A DNA stretch of 64,000 bases from Rhodococcus sp. BP22 (GTDB lineage: Bacteria; Actinomycetota; Actinomycetes; Mycobacteriales; Mycobacteriaceae): NCBI RefSeq assembly GCF_014281965.1, contig NZ_JACFTB010000001.1, positions 744,001 through 808,000 of the forward strand, in the 5' to 3' direction. Within the stretch, counting starts at the first letter, position 1. Each line of letters starts with the position of its first letter. The translations under genes and the position numbers were made by a program. The notes beneath the pieces were generated by a model that saw nothing but the letters and a program-made list of their open reading frames with translations, had not been told where the DNA came from and did not search any database. This document shows, in pieces, positions 26,877 to 35,768 of the stretch.

Positions 26877-28670
26877 GTGCCCAGCCACGCCAGCGCGCAT
26901 ATCACCAAGGTGCTTGTCGCCAATCGCGGCGAGATTGCAGTTCGGGTGATACGAGCAGCAGCGGATGCCGGCCTGACCAGTGTCGCGGTATACGCCGAAC
27001 CTGACGCCGATGCCCCGTTCGTGCGCCTTGCCGATGAAGCCTTCGCTCTCGGTGGACAGACATCTGCCGAGTCGTACCTGGTGATCGACAAGATCCTCGA
27101 CGCCGCCAAGAAGTCCGGCGCCGACGCCATTCACCCCGGCTACGGATTCCTGTCCGAAAACGCCGAATTCGCCCAGGCCGTTATCGACGCCGGGTTGATC
27201 TGGATCGGACCGTCCCCGCAGTCGATTCGCGATCTCGGCGACAAGGTCACGGCCCGCCACATCGCCGCCCGCGCCAAAGCGCCTTCGGTGCCCGGCACTT
27301 CCGAGCCGGTCAAAGACGCAAACGAAATCCTCGCCTTCGTCGACGAACACGGTCTACCGATCGCCATCAAGGCAGCCTTCGGTGGCGGCGGACGCGGCAT
27401 GAAGGTTGCCCGCACCCGCGAAGAGATTCCAGAGCTGTTCGATTCGGCCACCCGCGAAGCGATCTCCGCGTTCGGTCGCGGTGAGTGCTTCGTCGAGCGC
27501 TACCTGGACAAGCCGCGCCACGTCGAGGCACAGGTCATCGCCGACCAGCACGGCAACGTCGTCGTCGCCGGCACCCGCGACTGCAGTCTGCAGCGCCGTT
27601 TCCAGAAGCTCGTCGAAGAAGCGCCTGCGCCGTTCCTCACCGACGCCCAGCGCGCCGAAATCCATTCCTCCGCGAAAGCAATCTGCCGCGAAGCCGGCTA
27701 CTACGGCGCAGGCACCGTCGAATATCTCGTGGGCCAGGACGGACTCGTCTCGTTCCTCGAGGTCAACACCCGCCTGCAGGTCGAGCATCCCGTCACCGAG
27801 GAGACCTCGGGCATCGACCTGGTACTGCAGCAGTTCCGCATCGCCAACGGAGAAGAACTCTCCATCACCGAAGACCCCACGCCGCGCGGACACTCGTTCG
27901 AGTTTCGCATCAATGGTGAAGATGCAGGCCGCGGCTTCCTGCCTGCTCCCGGACCGGTCACCACCTTCGTCGCTCCCTCGGGTCCCGGCGTACGCGTCGA
28001 CTCCGGTGTCGAATCCGGCTCCGTGATCGGCGGCCAGTTCGACTCCATGCTCGCCAAGCTCATCGTCACCGGTGCCACCCGCGAAGAAGCCCTCGCACGC
28101 TCACGTCGCGCGCTGGCCGAGTTCAAGGTCGAGGGCCTGGCAACGGTCATCCCGTTCCACGCTGCCGTGGTCTCCGATCCCGCCTTCATCGGCGACGGCA
28201 CGAAGTTCGACGTCCACACCCGCTGGATCGAGACCGAGTGGGACAACCAGGTCGAACCGTTCACCGCCGGTGAACCTCTCGACGAGGACGAGGTACTCCC
28301 CCGCCAGTCCGTCGTGCTGGAGGTCGGTGGCCGTCGCGTCGAGGTCTCGCTCCCCGGCCAGTTCTCACTCGGCGGCGGCGGCGCCGCAACCGACGGTGCG
28401 ATCCGTCGTAAGCCGAAGGCTCGTAAGCGCGGTGGCTCGAACGCAGGCGCAGCATCCGGCGATGCCGTCACCGCTCCGATGCAGGGCACTGTCGTCAAGG
28501 TTGCCGTCGAAGAGGGTCAGGAAGTCGCCGAGGGCGATCTCATCGCTGTCCTCGAGGCGATGAAGATGGAAAACCCGGTCAACGCCCACAAGGCAGGGAT
28601 CGTCACCGGCCTGTCCGTGCAGCCGGGATCGGCCATCACTCAGGGCACGGTGCTCGCCGAACTGAAGTAA
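26877..28670 (+). CDS. accA3: Acyl-CoA carboxylase alpha subunit (biotin carboxylase + BCCP)
   Basis: 597-aa fusion. Residues 1 to about 450 form the ATP-grasp biotin carboxylase ([42 protein letters not shown]). A linker with KPKARKRGG follows, then the biotinyl domain, where EAMKMENP puts the biotinylated lysine at 563. It carboxylates its own biotin with ATP and bicarbonate and pairs with AccD5/AccE5 (Rv3285 homologue). GTG 26877 has CAGGAGG 5 nt upstream. Strongly C/G-biased codons suggest high expression. Confidence 0.97.
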   Translation: MPSHASAHITKVLVANRGEIAVRVIRAAADAGLTSVAVYAEPDADAPFVRLADEAFALGGQTSAESYLVIDKILDAAKKSGADAIHPGYGFLSENAEFAQAVIDAGLIWIGPSPQSIRDLGDKVTARHIAARAKAPSVPGTSEPVKDANEILAFVDEHGLPIAIKAAFGGGGRGMKVARTREEIPELFDSATREAISAFGRGECFVERYLDKPRHVEAQVIADQHGNVVVAGTRDCSLQRRFQKLVEEAPAPFLTDAQRAEIHSSAKAICREAGYYGAGTVEYLVGQDGLVSFLEVNTRLQVEHPVTEETSGIDLVLQQFRIANGEELSITEDPTPRGHSFEFRINGEDAGRGFLPAPGPVTTFVAPSGPGVRVDSGVESGSVIGGQFDSMLAKLIVTGATREEALARSRRALAEFKVEGLATVIPFHAAVVSDPAFIGDGTKFDVHTRWIETEWDNQVEPFTAGEPLDEDEVLPRQSVVLEVGGRRVEVSLPGQFSLGGGGAATDGAIRRKPKARKRGGSNAGAASGDAVTAPMQGTVVKVAVEEGQEVAEGDLIAVLEAMKMENPVNAHKAGIVTGLSVQPGSAITQGTVLAELK

Positions 28671-28694
28671 CACGATCCATACCGACGTCCGGGT

Positions 28695-28700
28695 TAGTCT
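28695..28700 (+). promoter_or_regulatory. Candidate leaderless -10 (TAGTCT) for the DUF1707 gene
   Basis: TAGTCT, 6 nt, then ATG 28707; no ribosome site. Confidence 0.45.
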
Positions 28701-28706
28701 GTACTC

Positions 28707-29135
28707 ATGGCAGACAACCCGGACGTTCGTGTTGGTACGGCCGAGCGTGAACAGGCCCTTTCCGCTCTGAGCCAGCATTTCAGCGATGGGCGGCTCACCC
28801 TTCCCGAATTCGACGAGCGGAGCGCCGTGGTTGCGTCCGCCAACACACGAGGGCAGCTGGACTCGCTGTTCACCGACCTTCCTTCGCCATCCCTGAGTCC
28901 GACCGCCTCGACTCCGTTGGACCTGAGGAAGTCGGCTCCTCCCGCAAACACGGACGAGCACGACGGCGCCGACGGGTGGGACTGGCGCAAGACAGCGATG
29001 GCAGTGACCCCGATCGTCGCGCTGATCCTGTTCTTCGTCGTCCCCGTCTCCCATAGTTGGTTGTTCTTCCTGCTCATCCCACTTGTCGGTGCAATCGTCA
29101 CCGGTGGAAATCGGTCCAGGCGGCGCGATCGGTGA
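28707..29135 (+). CDS. DUF1707 domain membrane protein
   Basis: 142-aa protein. Residues 6-58 are a DUF1707/SHOCT-like domain (VGTAEREQALSALSQHFSDG, LPEFDERSAVVASANTRGQL). A Ser/Pro-rich linker follows, then two close transmembrane segments (AVTPIVALILFFVVPV and WLFFLLIPLVGAIV) and a basic end. Function unknown; such domains are common in actinobacterial membrane proteins. The stop overlaps the HAD gene start by 4 nt (GTGA). Confidence 0.85.
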   Translation: MADNPDVRVGTAEREQALSALSQHFSDGRLTLPEFDERSAVVASANTRGQLDSLFTDLPSPSLSPTASTPLDLRKSAPPANTDEHDGADGWDWRKTAMAVTPIVALILFFVVPVSHSWLFFLLIPLVGAIVTGGNRSRRRDR

Positions 29136-29836
29136 CTGCGATCGATCCCCCGAGAACACTGTTGTTCGATGTGTTCGGCACCGTGGTGGATTGGCGTACG
29201 AGCATTTCTCGCGAGGTCGCCGCGGTCACAGCGGCTCAGGTAGATTCACTCGCTTTCGCTGATCGGTGGCGCAGTCTCTACCAGCCGGCTATGGAACAGG
29301 TGCGGTCCGGCGCGCGCCCCTTCACCAGACTCGATGTACTGCACCTGGAGAGTCTTCGAATAGTACTCTCCGAGTTCGGAGTTCGAATTCCCGAACCCTC
29401 GATTCTCGCTCTGAATCTCGCGTGGCACCGCTTGGACCCGTGGCCGGATTCGGTAGCGGGCATCGGCCGCCTGAAGTCCACGTTCGTCGTTGCACCGCTG
29501 TCCAACGGGAACATTTCGCTTCTGTTGGACATGGCCAAGAACGCCGGCCTTCCCTGGGATGTAATCCTCGGTGCGGAGCCGGCGCGCGCGTACAAGCCGT
29601 TGCCCGACGCGTACCTCCGCACCGCTGACATCCTCGGCCTACGTCCCGAGCAGTGCATGATGGTCGCGGCTCACAACAGTGATCTGATGGCAGCCAGAGA
29701 CTGCGGATTTCGAACAGCTTTCGTTTCTCGACCGCGGGAATACGGGCCCTCGCAGACGGAAGACGTTGTTCCGCAGTCGGACTGGACGTACAGCGTGCAC
29801 TCGATCACCGAATTGGCTACGGCCCTTCACTGCTGA
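29132..29836 (+). CDS. Haloacid dehalogenase type II-like hydrolase
   Basis: 234-aa HAD-superfamily enzyme similar to (S)-2-haloacid dehalogenases. Motif I is LFDVFGTVVDWRTSI with Asp13 as nucleophile, motif II APLSNGN, motif III Lys in AYKPLPDAY, and motif IV VAAHNSDLMAARDCG. These fit dehalogenase type II more than phosphatases, but the substrate is not determinable. GTG 29132 overlaps the DUF1707 stop, so it is translationally coupled; the open frame from 29057 is not used. Confidence 0.85.
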   Translation: MTAIDPPRTLLFDVFGTVVDWRTSISREVAAVTAAQVDSLAFADRWRSLYQPAMEQVRSGARPFTRLDVLHLESLRIVLSEFGVRIPEPSILALNLAWHRLDPWPDSVAGIGRLKSTFVVAPLSNGNISLLLDMAKNAGLPWDVILGAEPARAYKPLPDAYLRTADILGLRPEQCMMVAAHNSDLMAARDCGFRTAFVSRPREYGPSQTEDVVPQSDWTYSVHSITELATALHC

Positions 29837-29913
29837 GATGCATCGCGGTATCTATCAGATTGCCGAAATGCTGCTCACTACTTGATGTCGACCATTCCTC
29901 ACAGCGCTTCGGC

Positions 29914-30891
29914 CTATTGCACTGCCTCGATACGGCTACCGACCGCATGGACGACGACGATCTGCGGATTCCACGGCACCAGGGCGTCGATCGATTTTTC
30001 GAGTTCGCCGATCGGCGGAAGATCCTGAGGGCCCAGTACTTCGATCACCGCGGTGTCGGCCTGCCAGGTGACGGATCCGACCTGAGCATCCGGAACGGAT
30101 GCGAGCCATTGCTCTGCCGCGTCGTGAATCTGACGCACCCAGAGTGAGGTAAGAGAATTGATCACCATGGGAATGGCCACGACGACGAGCGCTGATGCCA
30201 ACAGAAGAAATACGCGACCATGTCGCGGCGACTCCGTGGTGCGGCTTTCTCTGGCGTAGCCGGCGACAACCAGCACCAGGGTGGAGGTGATCACCATGGC
30301 AACCACGTTCGAGGCGAACAACACCAGAGCACCGAGCGCAAGCGAGGGTGCCCCGGATCCGAGGCAGACACCGACGACGGCAAGTGGCGGAACCAGCGAG
30401 ATTGCGATAGCCACGCCGGGAAGCACATCACCGACGTCACGACGAGTAATGGCAATGGATCCGGCAAAGCCCGTGGCAATCGCAGCCATGAGGTCGGCCA
30501 ATGTCGGGGAGGTCCGTCCGAGAACCTGAGAGTTGGTCAACACGTTGGTCGGGTTGAGCAGAACCTGCGCGAACAGGTATCCGAACGCCACGACCAACAG
30601 GAGCCCCAACAGCACATGTACCGCACTCCTGAACACGAGTGCTCCACGACCGGTGGCAATCCCGAGGCCCGCACCGAGAATTGGTGTCGACAATGGAGCT
30701 ACGATCATCGCCCCGATGACGGTGGCCGTCGAGTCTGCAACCACACCCGCGACTGCGATGATTCCGGAAAGGGTGAGCATGATCCAGAATGCCGACCGCT
30801 TTGCACCACTGTCTCCGACCGCGAGATCCAACCGATCGTCGAGTTCCTCGAGACTTCGACGCTGACTGTCCGGGACCAAAAATGCAAGCAT
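29914..30891 (-). CDS. DUF389 family membrane protein
   Basis: 325-aa integral membrane protein of the DUF389/TIGR00341 type. Six or so helices are visible (WIMLTLSGIIAVAGVVADST, VIGAMIVAPLSTPILGAGLG, VLLGLLLVVAFGYLFAQVLL and others), including GAMIVAPLSTPILG, the family hallmark. A C-terminal soluble part of about 80 residues follows. The function is unknown. ATG 30891 (MLAFLVPDSQRRSLEELDDR) has AAGG 7 nt upstream; the open frame reaches 30978. Confidence 0.87.
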   Translation of the reverse strand: MLAFLVPDSQRRSLEELDDRLDLAVGDSGAKRSAFWIMLTLSGIIAVAGVVADSTATVIGAMIVAPLSTPILGAGLGIATGRGALVFRSAVHVLLGLLLVVAFGYLFAQVLLNPTNVLTNSQVLGRTSPTLADLMAAIATGFAGSIAITRRDVGDVLPGVAIAISLVPPLAVVGVCLGSGAPSLALGALVLFASNVVAMVITSTLVLVVAGYARESRTTESPRHGRVFLLLASALVVVAIPMVINSLTSLWVRQIHDAAEQWLASVPDAQVGSVTWQADTAVIEVLGPQDLPPIGELEKSIDALVPWNPQIVVVHAVGSRIEAVQ

Positions 30892-31358
30892 CTCCCAGCC
30901 TTTCGAAAAACGGAAGCCAGCGATCGCGCTTACACGGTAGCCCGCTTTCAGCGAGTGCGTACTTAAAACCGAGCACACCGAACCTGCCTGCTCGGTGACG
31001 GAGAACCGGTCGGGGCGCGCGTCCGATTACTGCGCGTCGAGATCCACCCCGCACGATCGGGTTCCTTCGTGCGGGGCGAACACCCAACGCCGGTGGCCGA
31101 TTTCTGCCGCACCGAAAGTGGAGTCCCACTCTTGTTCTGGGTCGCAGAGCTCAACGAGAGCATCTTGACCTGCTGGTCATATTTTCGTTCCGACGTAGTC
31201 ACAAAGCCCCAGTTCGAGACCGAATGTGGGACACTCACGAAGGACAAGCCGGTACACAGCCCCACCTACTGCACGTAGTTCGCGAACACGCATCTGCGCA
31301 TCGGTTGGGATGGCCACAGCTTTCCGGCGGTCAGTTCTCTCCAAGAGAAGGGCTAAAG
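30892..31358. other. Divergent DUF389-baeRF intergenic region
   Basis: 467 bp with no convincing gene. Short open frames on both strands lack ribosome sites and family similarity. It contains one perfect 10-bp inverted repeat (31047-31076) and the GAGAAGG ribosome site of the baeRF gene; the promoters of both flanking genes must lie here. Confidence 0.55.
31047..31076. repeat. Inverted repeat in DUF389-baeRF gap
   Basis: Arms CCCCGCACGA and TCGTGCGGGG are perfectly complementary around a 10-nt loop. It could be an attenuator or leader hairpin for either neighbour, or a regulator site. Confidence 0.4.
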
Positions 31359-32468
31359 ATGCTACACACAGACATACCAAGCCAGGCAGAGATCATCGAC
31401 CTAGCTTCCACCGAGGGAAGAACTTGCGTGTCGATCTACACACCGACCGCAGACACGGTACGAGATCATGATCGCGTGCAGCGTGAATTTGCCGGTCAGG
31501 TGCGCTCGGCACTAGCGCAGATCGAAGACTCCGACGAGCGAGCAACTATCGAGCAGTCATTCGAGGCGCTCACCGAATGGTCGGAATTCTGGCGATACCA
31601 ATCGCGCACCCTTGTCGTTCACGCAACGACCGAACGCATCCGTAGTTATCGCTTGCCCAACCGCCTTACGGCCGTGACATTCGCCGGCGACCGCTTTTAC
31701 CTCAAGCCCATGCTCCGCACCACATCGTTTCCGCAGACTGCGTTCGTCCTGGCATTGGCCGAGGGTGGCGTGCGGTTGGTCGACGTCTCCGCCGACCAAC
31801 CGCCTGCGGAGGTGAGTGTGCCCGGTCTGCCGACGGACCTCGAGTCCGAGCTCGGCAAGCCCGAGCGCAGCGGTTACGGCCCCGGTGGAAGGCCCCACAA
31901 CCCGGACAGTCGTATGACCCGTATTCGGCAATTCACCCGCATCGTCGACCAGGCTCTGCGCACCACTTTGATCGGTCGCGGCATTCCTTTGATCCTCGCT
32001 GCAGCCGACCCCATCGCTTCGATCTACCGCGGCACCACTACCTACCCGGGGCTGCTGCCACAGGGCATCGAAGGCAATCCGCAGGCGCTCAGCGACGGCG
32101 CTTTGGCCGACGCTGCCCGCACCGTGCTGGACAATCACTACCGCGACCAACTGTTCGACCTGCGTCGACTCTTCGACGAGCGCAAGTCGCAGGGCCGCGG
32201 ATTGACCGATGTCGCGGACGTCGCGAAGGCTGCCACGTACGGCGCGATCAGCACGGTAATGGTCGACATCGAGAGCATCGTCCCGGGTACCGTCGATCCA
32301 GGTACCGGTGACGTGCACTTCACGGACTCCGACGACGCACAGGTCTATGGCGTGGTGGACGAGATAACCCGGCGCGCTTTGCTGTCCGGCGCGACGGTGA
32401 CCGCCGTTCGAAGCGAAGATATGCCCGACGGCGCACAGATCGCGGCGATCCTGCGATACAAGAGCTGA
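31359..32468 (+). CDS. baeRF-type protein (archaeo-eukaryotic release factor-like)
   Basis: 369-aa protein resembling the bacterial archaeo-eukaryotic release factor families. TCVSIYTPTADTVRDHDRVQ, VLALAEGGVRLVDVSADQPP and the C-terminal eL30-like part are suggestive; TYGAISTVMVDIESIVPG and YGVVDEITRRALLSGATVTA match this type. No GGQ peptide-release motif is present. A translation-related or ribosome-rescue role is proposed for the family but unproven. ATG 31359 has GAGAAGG 7 nt upstream; the frame opens at 31224 without a better start. Confidence 0.75.
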   Translation: MLHTDIPSQAEIIDLASTEGRTCVSIYTPTADTVRDHDRVQREFAGQVRSALAQIEDSDERATIEQSFEALTEWSEFWRYQSRTLVVHATTERIRSYRLPNRLTAVTFAGDRFYLKPMLRTTSFPQTAFVLALAEGGVRLVDVSADQPPAEVSVPGLPTDLESELGKPERSGYGPGGRPHNPDSRMTRIRQFTRIVDQALRTTLIGRGIPLILAAADPIASIYRGTTTYPGLLPQGIEGNPQALSDGALADAARTVLDNHYRDQLFDLRRLFDERKSQGRGLTDVADVAKAATYGAISTVMVDIESIVPGTVDPGTGDVHFTDSDDAQVYGVVDEITRRALLSGATVTAVRSEDMPDGAQIAAILRYKS

Positions 32469-32475
32469 TCTGAGC

Positions 32476-32499
32476 TTCCCGCCCGTTCGCGGGCGGGAA
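32476..32499 (+). terminator. Hairpin with TTCG tetraloop between convergent genes
   Basis: TTCCCGCCCG-TTCG-CGGGCGGGAA is a perfect 10-bp GC-rich stem closed by a stable tetraloop, 7 nt after the baeRF stop. It lies between convergent genes and could terminate either. Confidence 0.75.
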
Positions 32500-32534
32500 C
32501 TCTTCACCCGGCGTCGATCGGCCCTCGTTCGCTT

Positions 32535-33173
32535 CTACTTGCGCGCAATAATGTATGCCTGCGGTTGAAGCTCGGATCCTGTCGGCGCACGGACTACCCG
32601 AACCTCCACCTGAAATCCATTCTTGGACAATTGATCCGAGATTTCCTCAGGAGATAGACGGTAGACGTCGTACGCGACGGCATGACCGTAAGCCTGCTCG
32701 ATCCGTACTCGCTCGTCTCCGACCTGGAACGAGAGTAGAAGCAATCCGCCCGGGGCAAGGACCCGCCAGAACTCGGTGAAGACCACGGTCAGGAGCTTCG
32801 GTGGGGTATGAATTATCGAATACCATGCGACTACCCCCTCGAGGCTTCCGCCTGCGAGGTTCAGATCGAGTATCGAACCGACGTCGAATTGCAATGCAGG
32901 ATAGCCTCTTCGGGCGATGTCGATCATCGTCGGAGACACATCGATCCCGACAGTAGTAAGCCCGTGGCCGTGGAGGTACTCCGAAACCCGACCGGGTCCA
33001 CACCCGGCGTCGAGAACACGCGTGCCTCCACCGGCAATCACCATGTCCGCAAACGTGTCCAACAATCGCCGATCGAGTGGCTTGTGTGAGAGTTCATCTC
33101 GAAGTAGCTCGACATAGCTGTGCGCGACCGCATCGTAGGCAGTTCTTGTCATATCCACATGGTCGATGTCCAT
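32535..33173 (-). CDS. Class I SAM-dependent methyltransferase
   Basis: 212-aa Rossmann methyltransferase (methyltransf_11/25 type). Motif I VLDAGCGPGRVSEYLHGHG binds SAM, VGIDVSPTMIDIARR is motif II, and FWRVLAPGGLLLLSFQVGDE is the post-motif. The substrate is unknown. ATG 33173 is selected because GAGAGGGG lies 5 nt upstream; an upstream ATG at 33203 has none. It is followed by the baeRF gene in convergent orientation. Confidence 0.88.
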   Translation of the reverse strand: MDIDHVDMTRTAYDAVAHSYVELLRDELSHKPLDRRLLDTFADMVIAGGGTRVLDAGCGPGRVSEYLHGHGLTTVGIDVSPTMIDIARRGYPALQFDVGSILDLNLAGGSLEGVVAWYSIIHTPPKLLTVVFTEFWRVLAPGGLLLLSFQVGDERVRIEQAYGHAVAYDVYRLSPEEISDQLSKNGFQVEVRVVRAPTGSELQPQAYIIARK

Positions 33174-33212
33174 AGCACCCCTCTCGCAATAGAATTCGAT
33201 CACGACTCTCCC

Positions 33213-33752
33213 CTAGCGGTAGTCGTGATCGATGCCCGTCGCCCAGTCCGAACATTCGACGGTGACGACGTCGAATCTACTGCGTAGAAACGCCCGTGCA
33301 CCCGCGTCGCCACTCGAGGTGGCAATCACTTCGTCCCAATGCTCACTCCCGAACACCACGGGGTGTCCGGGAGTGCCGCCGAATACCGCGCGAGCCAGAT
33401 GCGACGGCGATTTTCGGGCCGTATCAAGCACCGCGCGTACAACCTCGGGACCCACATCGGGAGTGTCGACGACATGGACGACCGCGTACGAGAAGCCCTC
33501 GGCCGCGGACAGTCCAGCCTTCAGCGAGGCACTCATCCCGACGGACCAGTCGTGAGCGTGCACAGCGATCGCCCCGTCCGGTATCGCGCTGTCTGCGGCG
33601 CCGAGTACCACGATCGTCTTCTCGCATCCACCTTCGAGCAGGGCGCGCACGGCGATGTCGAGCCACCGGCCTTCGTCAGCGAGCACTTTCGGTGATCCGT
33701 AGCGGGTGCCGGCACCTGCGGCCAACAGCACCCCGATCGCATCGCCCGTCAA
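33213..33752 (-). CDS. MobA-like NTP transferase
   Basis: 179-aa nucleotidyltransferase. GVLLAAGAGTRYGSPKVLAD is the nucleotide-binding loop with the catalytic Lys, and VVHVVDTPDVGPEVV is the metal-binding DxPD-like motif. GTPGHPVVFGSEHW is typical of MocA/CoxI-like cytidylyl- or guanylyltransferases for molybdenum cofactor; no molybdoenzyme gene is nearby to confirm this. The start is TTG 33752, with GGAG 6 nt upstream. It is transcribed toward the methyltransferase 39 nt away. Confidence 0.82.
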   Translation of the reverse strand: MTGDAIGVLLAAGAGTRYGSPKVLADEGRWLDIAVRALLEGGCEKTIVVLGAADSAIPDGAIAVHAHDWSVGMSASLKAGLSAAEGFSYAVVHVVDTPDVGPEVVRAVLDTARKSPSHLARAVFGGTPGHPVVFGSEHWDEVIATSSGDAGARAFLRSRFDVVTVECSDWATGIDHDYR

Positions 33753-33818
33753 CAGTTTCTCCTTCGGAAGTTTCGATGTCCGCTGCGCGGTAATCGTGCA
33801 TCTGCCTCGCCTACTCGA

Positions 33819-34448
33819 CTAGCCCATCACCGCTCTCGCCCACTCGACCAGGGGTACGAGTTCACGCCAGGTATCGCGCACGTGCACCATCGCGGCGGAC
33901 GTCTCGAGCCAGTCCGGTGATCCGAAGTGTTTCGACGCCGTCAAGGATTTGTGTCTGAGCAGGCCGATTCGAGGATGGTCGAGCTCGTATCCACGCGGCT
34001 TGGTTTTCAGCTGGTCTCCACCGATCTCGAACCCGGCCGCGGTCAAGGTCGTCACCAATTTTTCCAGTTCTACCCCACGCACGTCGTTGTCCACCGCTTC
34101 TCGATAGCGGGCAATGCCGTCGGTGGTCGAACCATAGAATCCGCCTGCGACGAAGAGCCCGGCTGGATCGATCTGTACGTAGAAGCCGAGGCTTTCCCCG
34201 CTCGCGACGAACCCGCCTTGATGCGTCTTGTACGGCGTCTTGTCCTTGGAGAATCGGACGTCTCGATACGGGCGGAATACTTTCCCTTCACCGAACTCCG
34301 CTTCCAGCTCTGCGAGCAACGCGGTCATGGGCGCTTTGACCGACTCGTCGTAGACGGATTTATGAGCAGCCCACCACGTCTTGCTGTTGTCCGCTTCGAG
34401 GTCCTCGTAGAAGTCCAGCGCAGCAAAAGGAATACCGGTGAAAGCCAT
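33819..34448 (-). CDS. DUF2461 family protein
   Basis: 209-aa DUF2461 (TIGR02453) protein of unknown function. FYEDLEADNSKTWWAAHK, FRPYRDVRFSKDKTPYKTH and GFYVQIDPAGLFVAGGFYG are the family signatures. ATG 34448 is preferred: AGGA lies 8 nt upstream, whereas the ATG nine bases earlier directly abuts it. Confidence 0.88.
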   Translation of the reverse strand: MAFTGIPFAALDFYEDLEADNSKTWWAAHKSVYDESVKAPMTALLAELEAEFGEGKVFRPYRDVRFSKDKTPYKTHQGGFVASGESLGFYVQIDPAGLFVAGGFYGSTTDGIARYREAVDNDVRGVELEKLVTTLTAAGFEIGGDQLKTKPRGYELDHPRIGLLRHKSLTASKHFGSPDWLETSAAMVHVRDTWRELVPLVEWARAVMG

Positions 34449-34527
34449 ATTCGTCATCCTAGGAGGAAAGCTGACGCAGCTCTGCCGCGAACCGAGCCAG
34501 AGCCGCCTCGCGGCATCGAAAATCGGT

Positions 34528-35007
34528 TCATTCGGCGGTGATGCGGGCTCGCGCGGTGTCGCTGTGTTTACCCACTACGACCGAGCTGCCGGCTTCAGCC
34601 AATCCCATGACGGGCATGTTCGAGTAGATCGACTCGTGTCGGCCGATGCCGATACGGTAGGTCTCGTGGTAAACCCCGACGTCGCCACTGGCGCCGACTC
34701 GCCGGTTGAATGCCTTCCATGCCGGTAGGTGAGGATCGTTCGGGTTCTTTGCGAACGCTTCGAGCTGATCGAAGCTGCGCCAGTACTGCACCACGGTCAC
34801 AGTGCGTCCACCCATCGATATCCGGGCACCCAGCAGTCCTTTGTCGGGGTGCAGTTTCAGCTCTCGCAGCATGCGAGGCATCGCCAGAAAAGGGCCGATC
34901 CACTTGTGAATCTTCCATATCTTGTTGATACGGATCCCGATGAGGAAGACGACGAAGTCGCCGTCTATTCGTGCGGTGTATCGCCCGGTCTGTATTCGAT
35001 GGTCCAT
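34528..35007 (-). CDS. DUF4188 family protein
   Basis: 159-aa DUF4188 protein, a group with a dimeric ferredoxin-like fold sometimes linked to monooxygenases. RYTARIDGDFVVFLIGIRIN and GGRTVTVVQYWRSFDQLEAF, with conserved His/Trp/Arg residues, are visible. Function unknown. ATG 35007 has GAAGGGAA 7 nt upstream; earlier ATGs at 35028 and 35043 lack this. It is divergent from a MerR regulator, and the 104-nt gap holds a clear dyad, so that regulator probably controls it. Confidence 0.85.
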   Translation of the reverse strand: MDHRIQTGRYTARIDGDFVVFLIGIRINKIWKIHKWIGPFLAMPRMLRELKLHPDKGLLGARISMGGRTVTVVQYWRSFDQLEAFAKNPNDPHLPAWKAFNRRVGASGDVGVYHETYRIGIGRHESIYSNMPVMGLAEAGSSVVVGKHSDTARARITAE

Positions 35008-35070
35008 GGGCGCGTTCCCTTCGCTCATTCCGTGTGCGATCACGGTTCGGATAGTTCCTCTATCTACAAT

Positions 35071-35087
35071 GGATAGTGCTACTATCC
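35071..35087. promoter_or_regulatory. Operator candidate between DUF4188 and MerR genes
   Basis: GGATAGTGCTACTATCC is a perfect 7-bp dyad with a 3-nt centre. A further direct copy of GGATAGT lies at 35049-35055, and the extended CGGATAGT...ACTATCCG pair spans 35048-35088. This is likely the binding site of the adjacent MerR-type protein, controlling both divergent genes. Confidence 0.6.
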
Positions 35088-35111
35088 GAGTATGGAGTCA
35101 AGGGCCGACCA

Positions 35112-35768
35112 GTGAGGGTTTCCGAACTCGGTCGACGCAGCGGAGTATCGGTCGCCTCGATCAAGTACTACCTGCGTGAGGGTCTGCTCACCGCTGGTGT
35201 GCAGACAGCCACAAACCAGGCCGTCTACGGCGATCAGCACGTTCGAAGGTTGCGCCTGATCCGCTCGCTCATCGACATCGGCGGCCTGTCCATCTCACAC
35301 GTTCGCGCCACGCTGGCTGCCGTCGACGACGAGTCGATGTCGCTTCACGACGCATTCGGGGCGGTGATGCACGGTCTCGACGAGACCCCACCCGAGAACG
35401 AAGACACCGAAGTTGCGACTGCCTACCGCGAAGTGCAGGAATGGCTTTCGATCAGGGACTGGCGCATCGAGCCGGACGCGCCCGCGCCGTATCGGCTCGC
35501 CGAGCTCCTCGCCACGCTGCGCCGGTTCGGCTTTCCGACTACCCTCACCGACTTCGACAGTGCCGCCGACACCGCCGAGCGGACCGCAGAAGCCGAAGTG
35601 AAGTACGCCCGAGCTATGCCGGACCGCACAACTGCGGTCGAGACGATGCTCATCGGGACCGTCGTACTCGAGCGCGCACTCGTCGAGGTCCGGCGACTCG
35701 CGCTCGAAGCCGCAAGCTTCCGGATCGACGGCAGCGCACGCACCGTCACGCCGACGGAACCGTCATGA
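35112..35768 (+). CDS. MerR-family transcriptional regulator
   Basis: 218-aa regulator. The N-terminal winged helix is VRVSELGRRSGVSVASIKYYLR, EGLLTAGVQTATNQAVYGDQ and HVRRLRLIRSLIDIGGLSIS. The C-terminal ~110 residues are a helical ligand-sensing region more like TetR-type or TipA-like partners than metal-binding MerR, and no Cys cluster is present. The ligand is unknown. GTG 35112 has AAGGG 7 nt upstream; the frame opens at 35076 inside the candidate operator, which argues against a longer start. Its end overlaps the convergent YbhN gene by 6 nt. Confidence 0.88.
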   Translation: MRVSELGRRSGVSVASIKYYLREGLLTAGVQTATNQAVYGDQHVRRLRLIRSLIDIGGLSISHVRATLAAVDDESMSLHDAFGAVMHGLDETPPENEDTEVATAYREVQEWLSIRDWRIEPDAPAPYRLAELLATLRRFGFPTTLTDFDSAADTAERTAEAEVKYARAMPDRTTAVETMLIGTVVLERALVEVRRLALEAASFRIDGSARTVTPTEPS

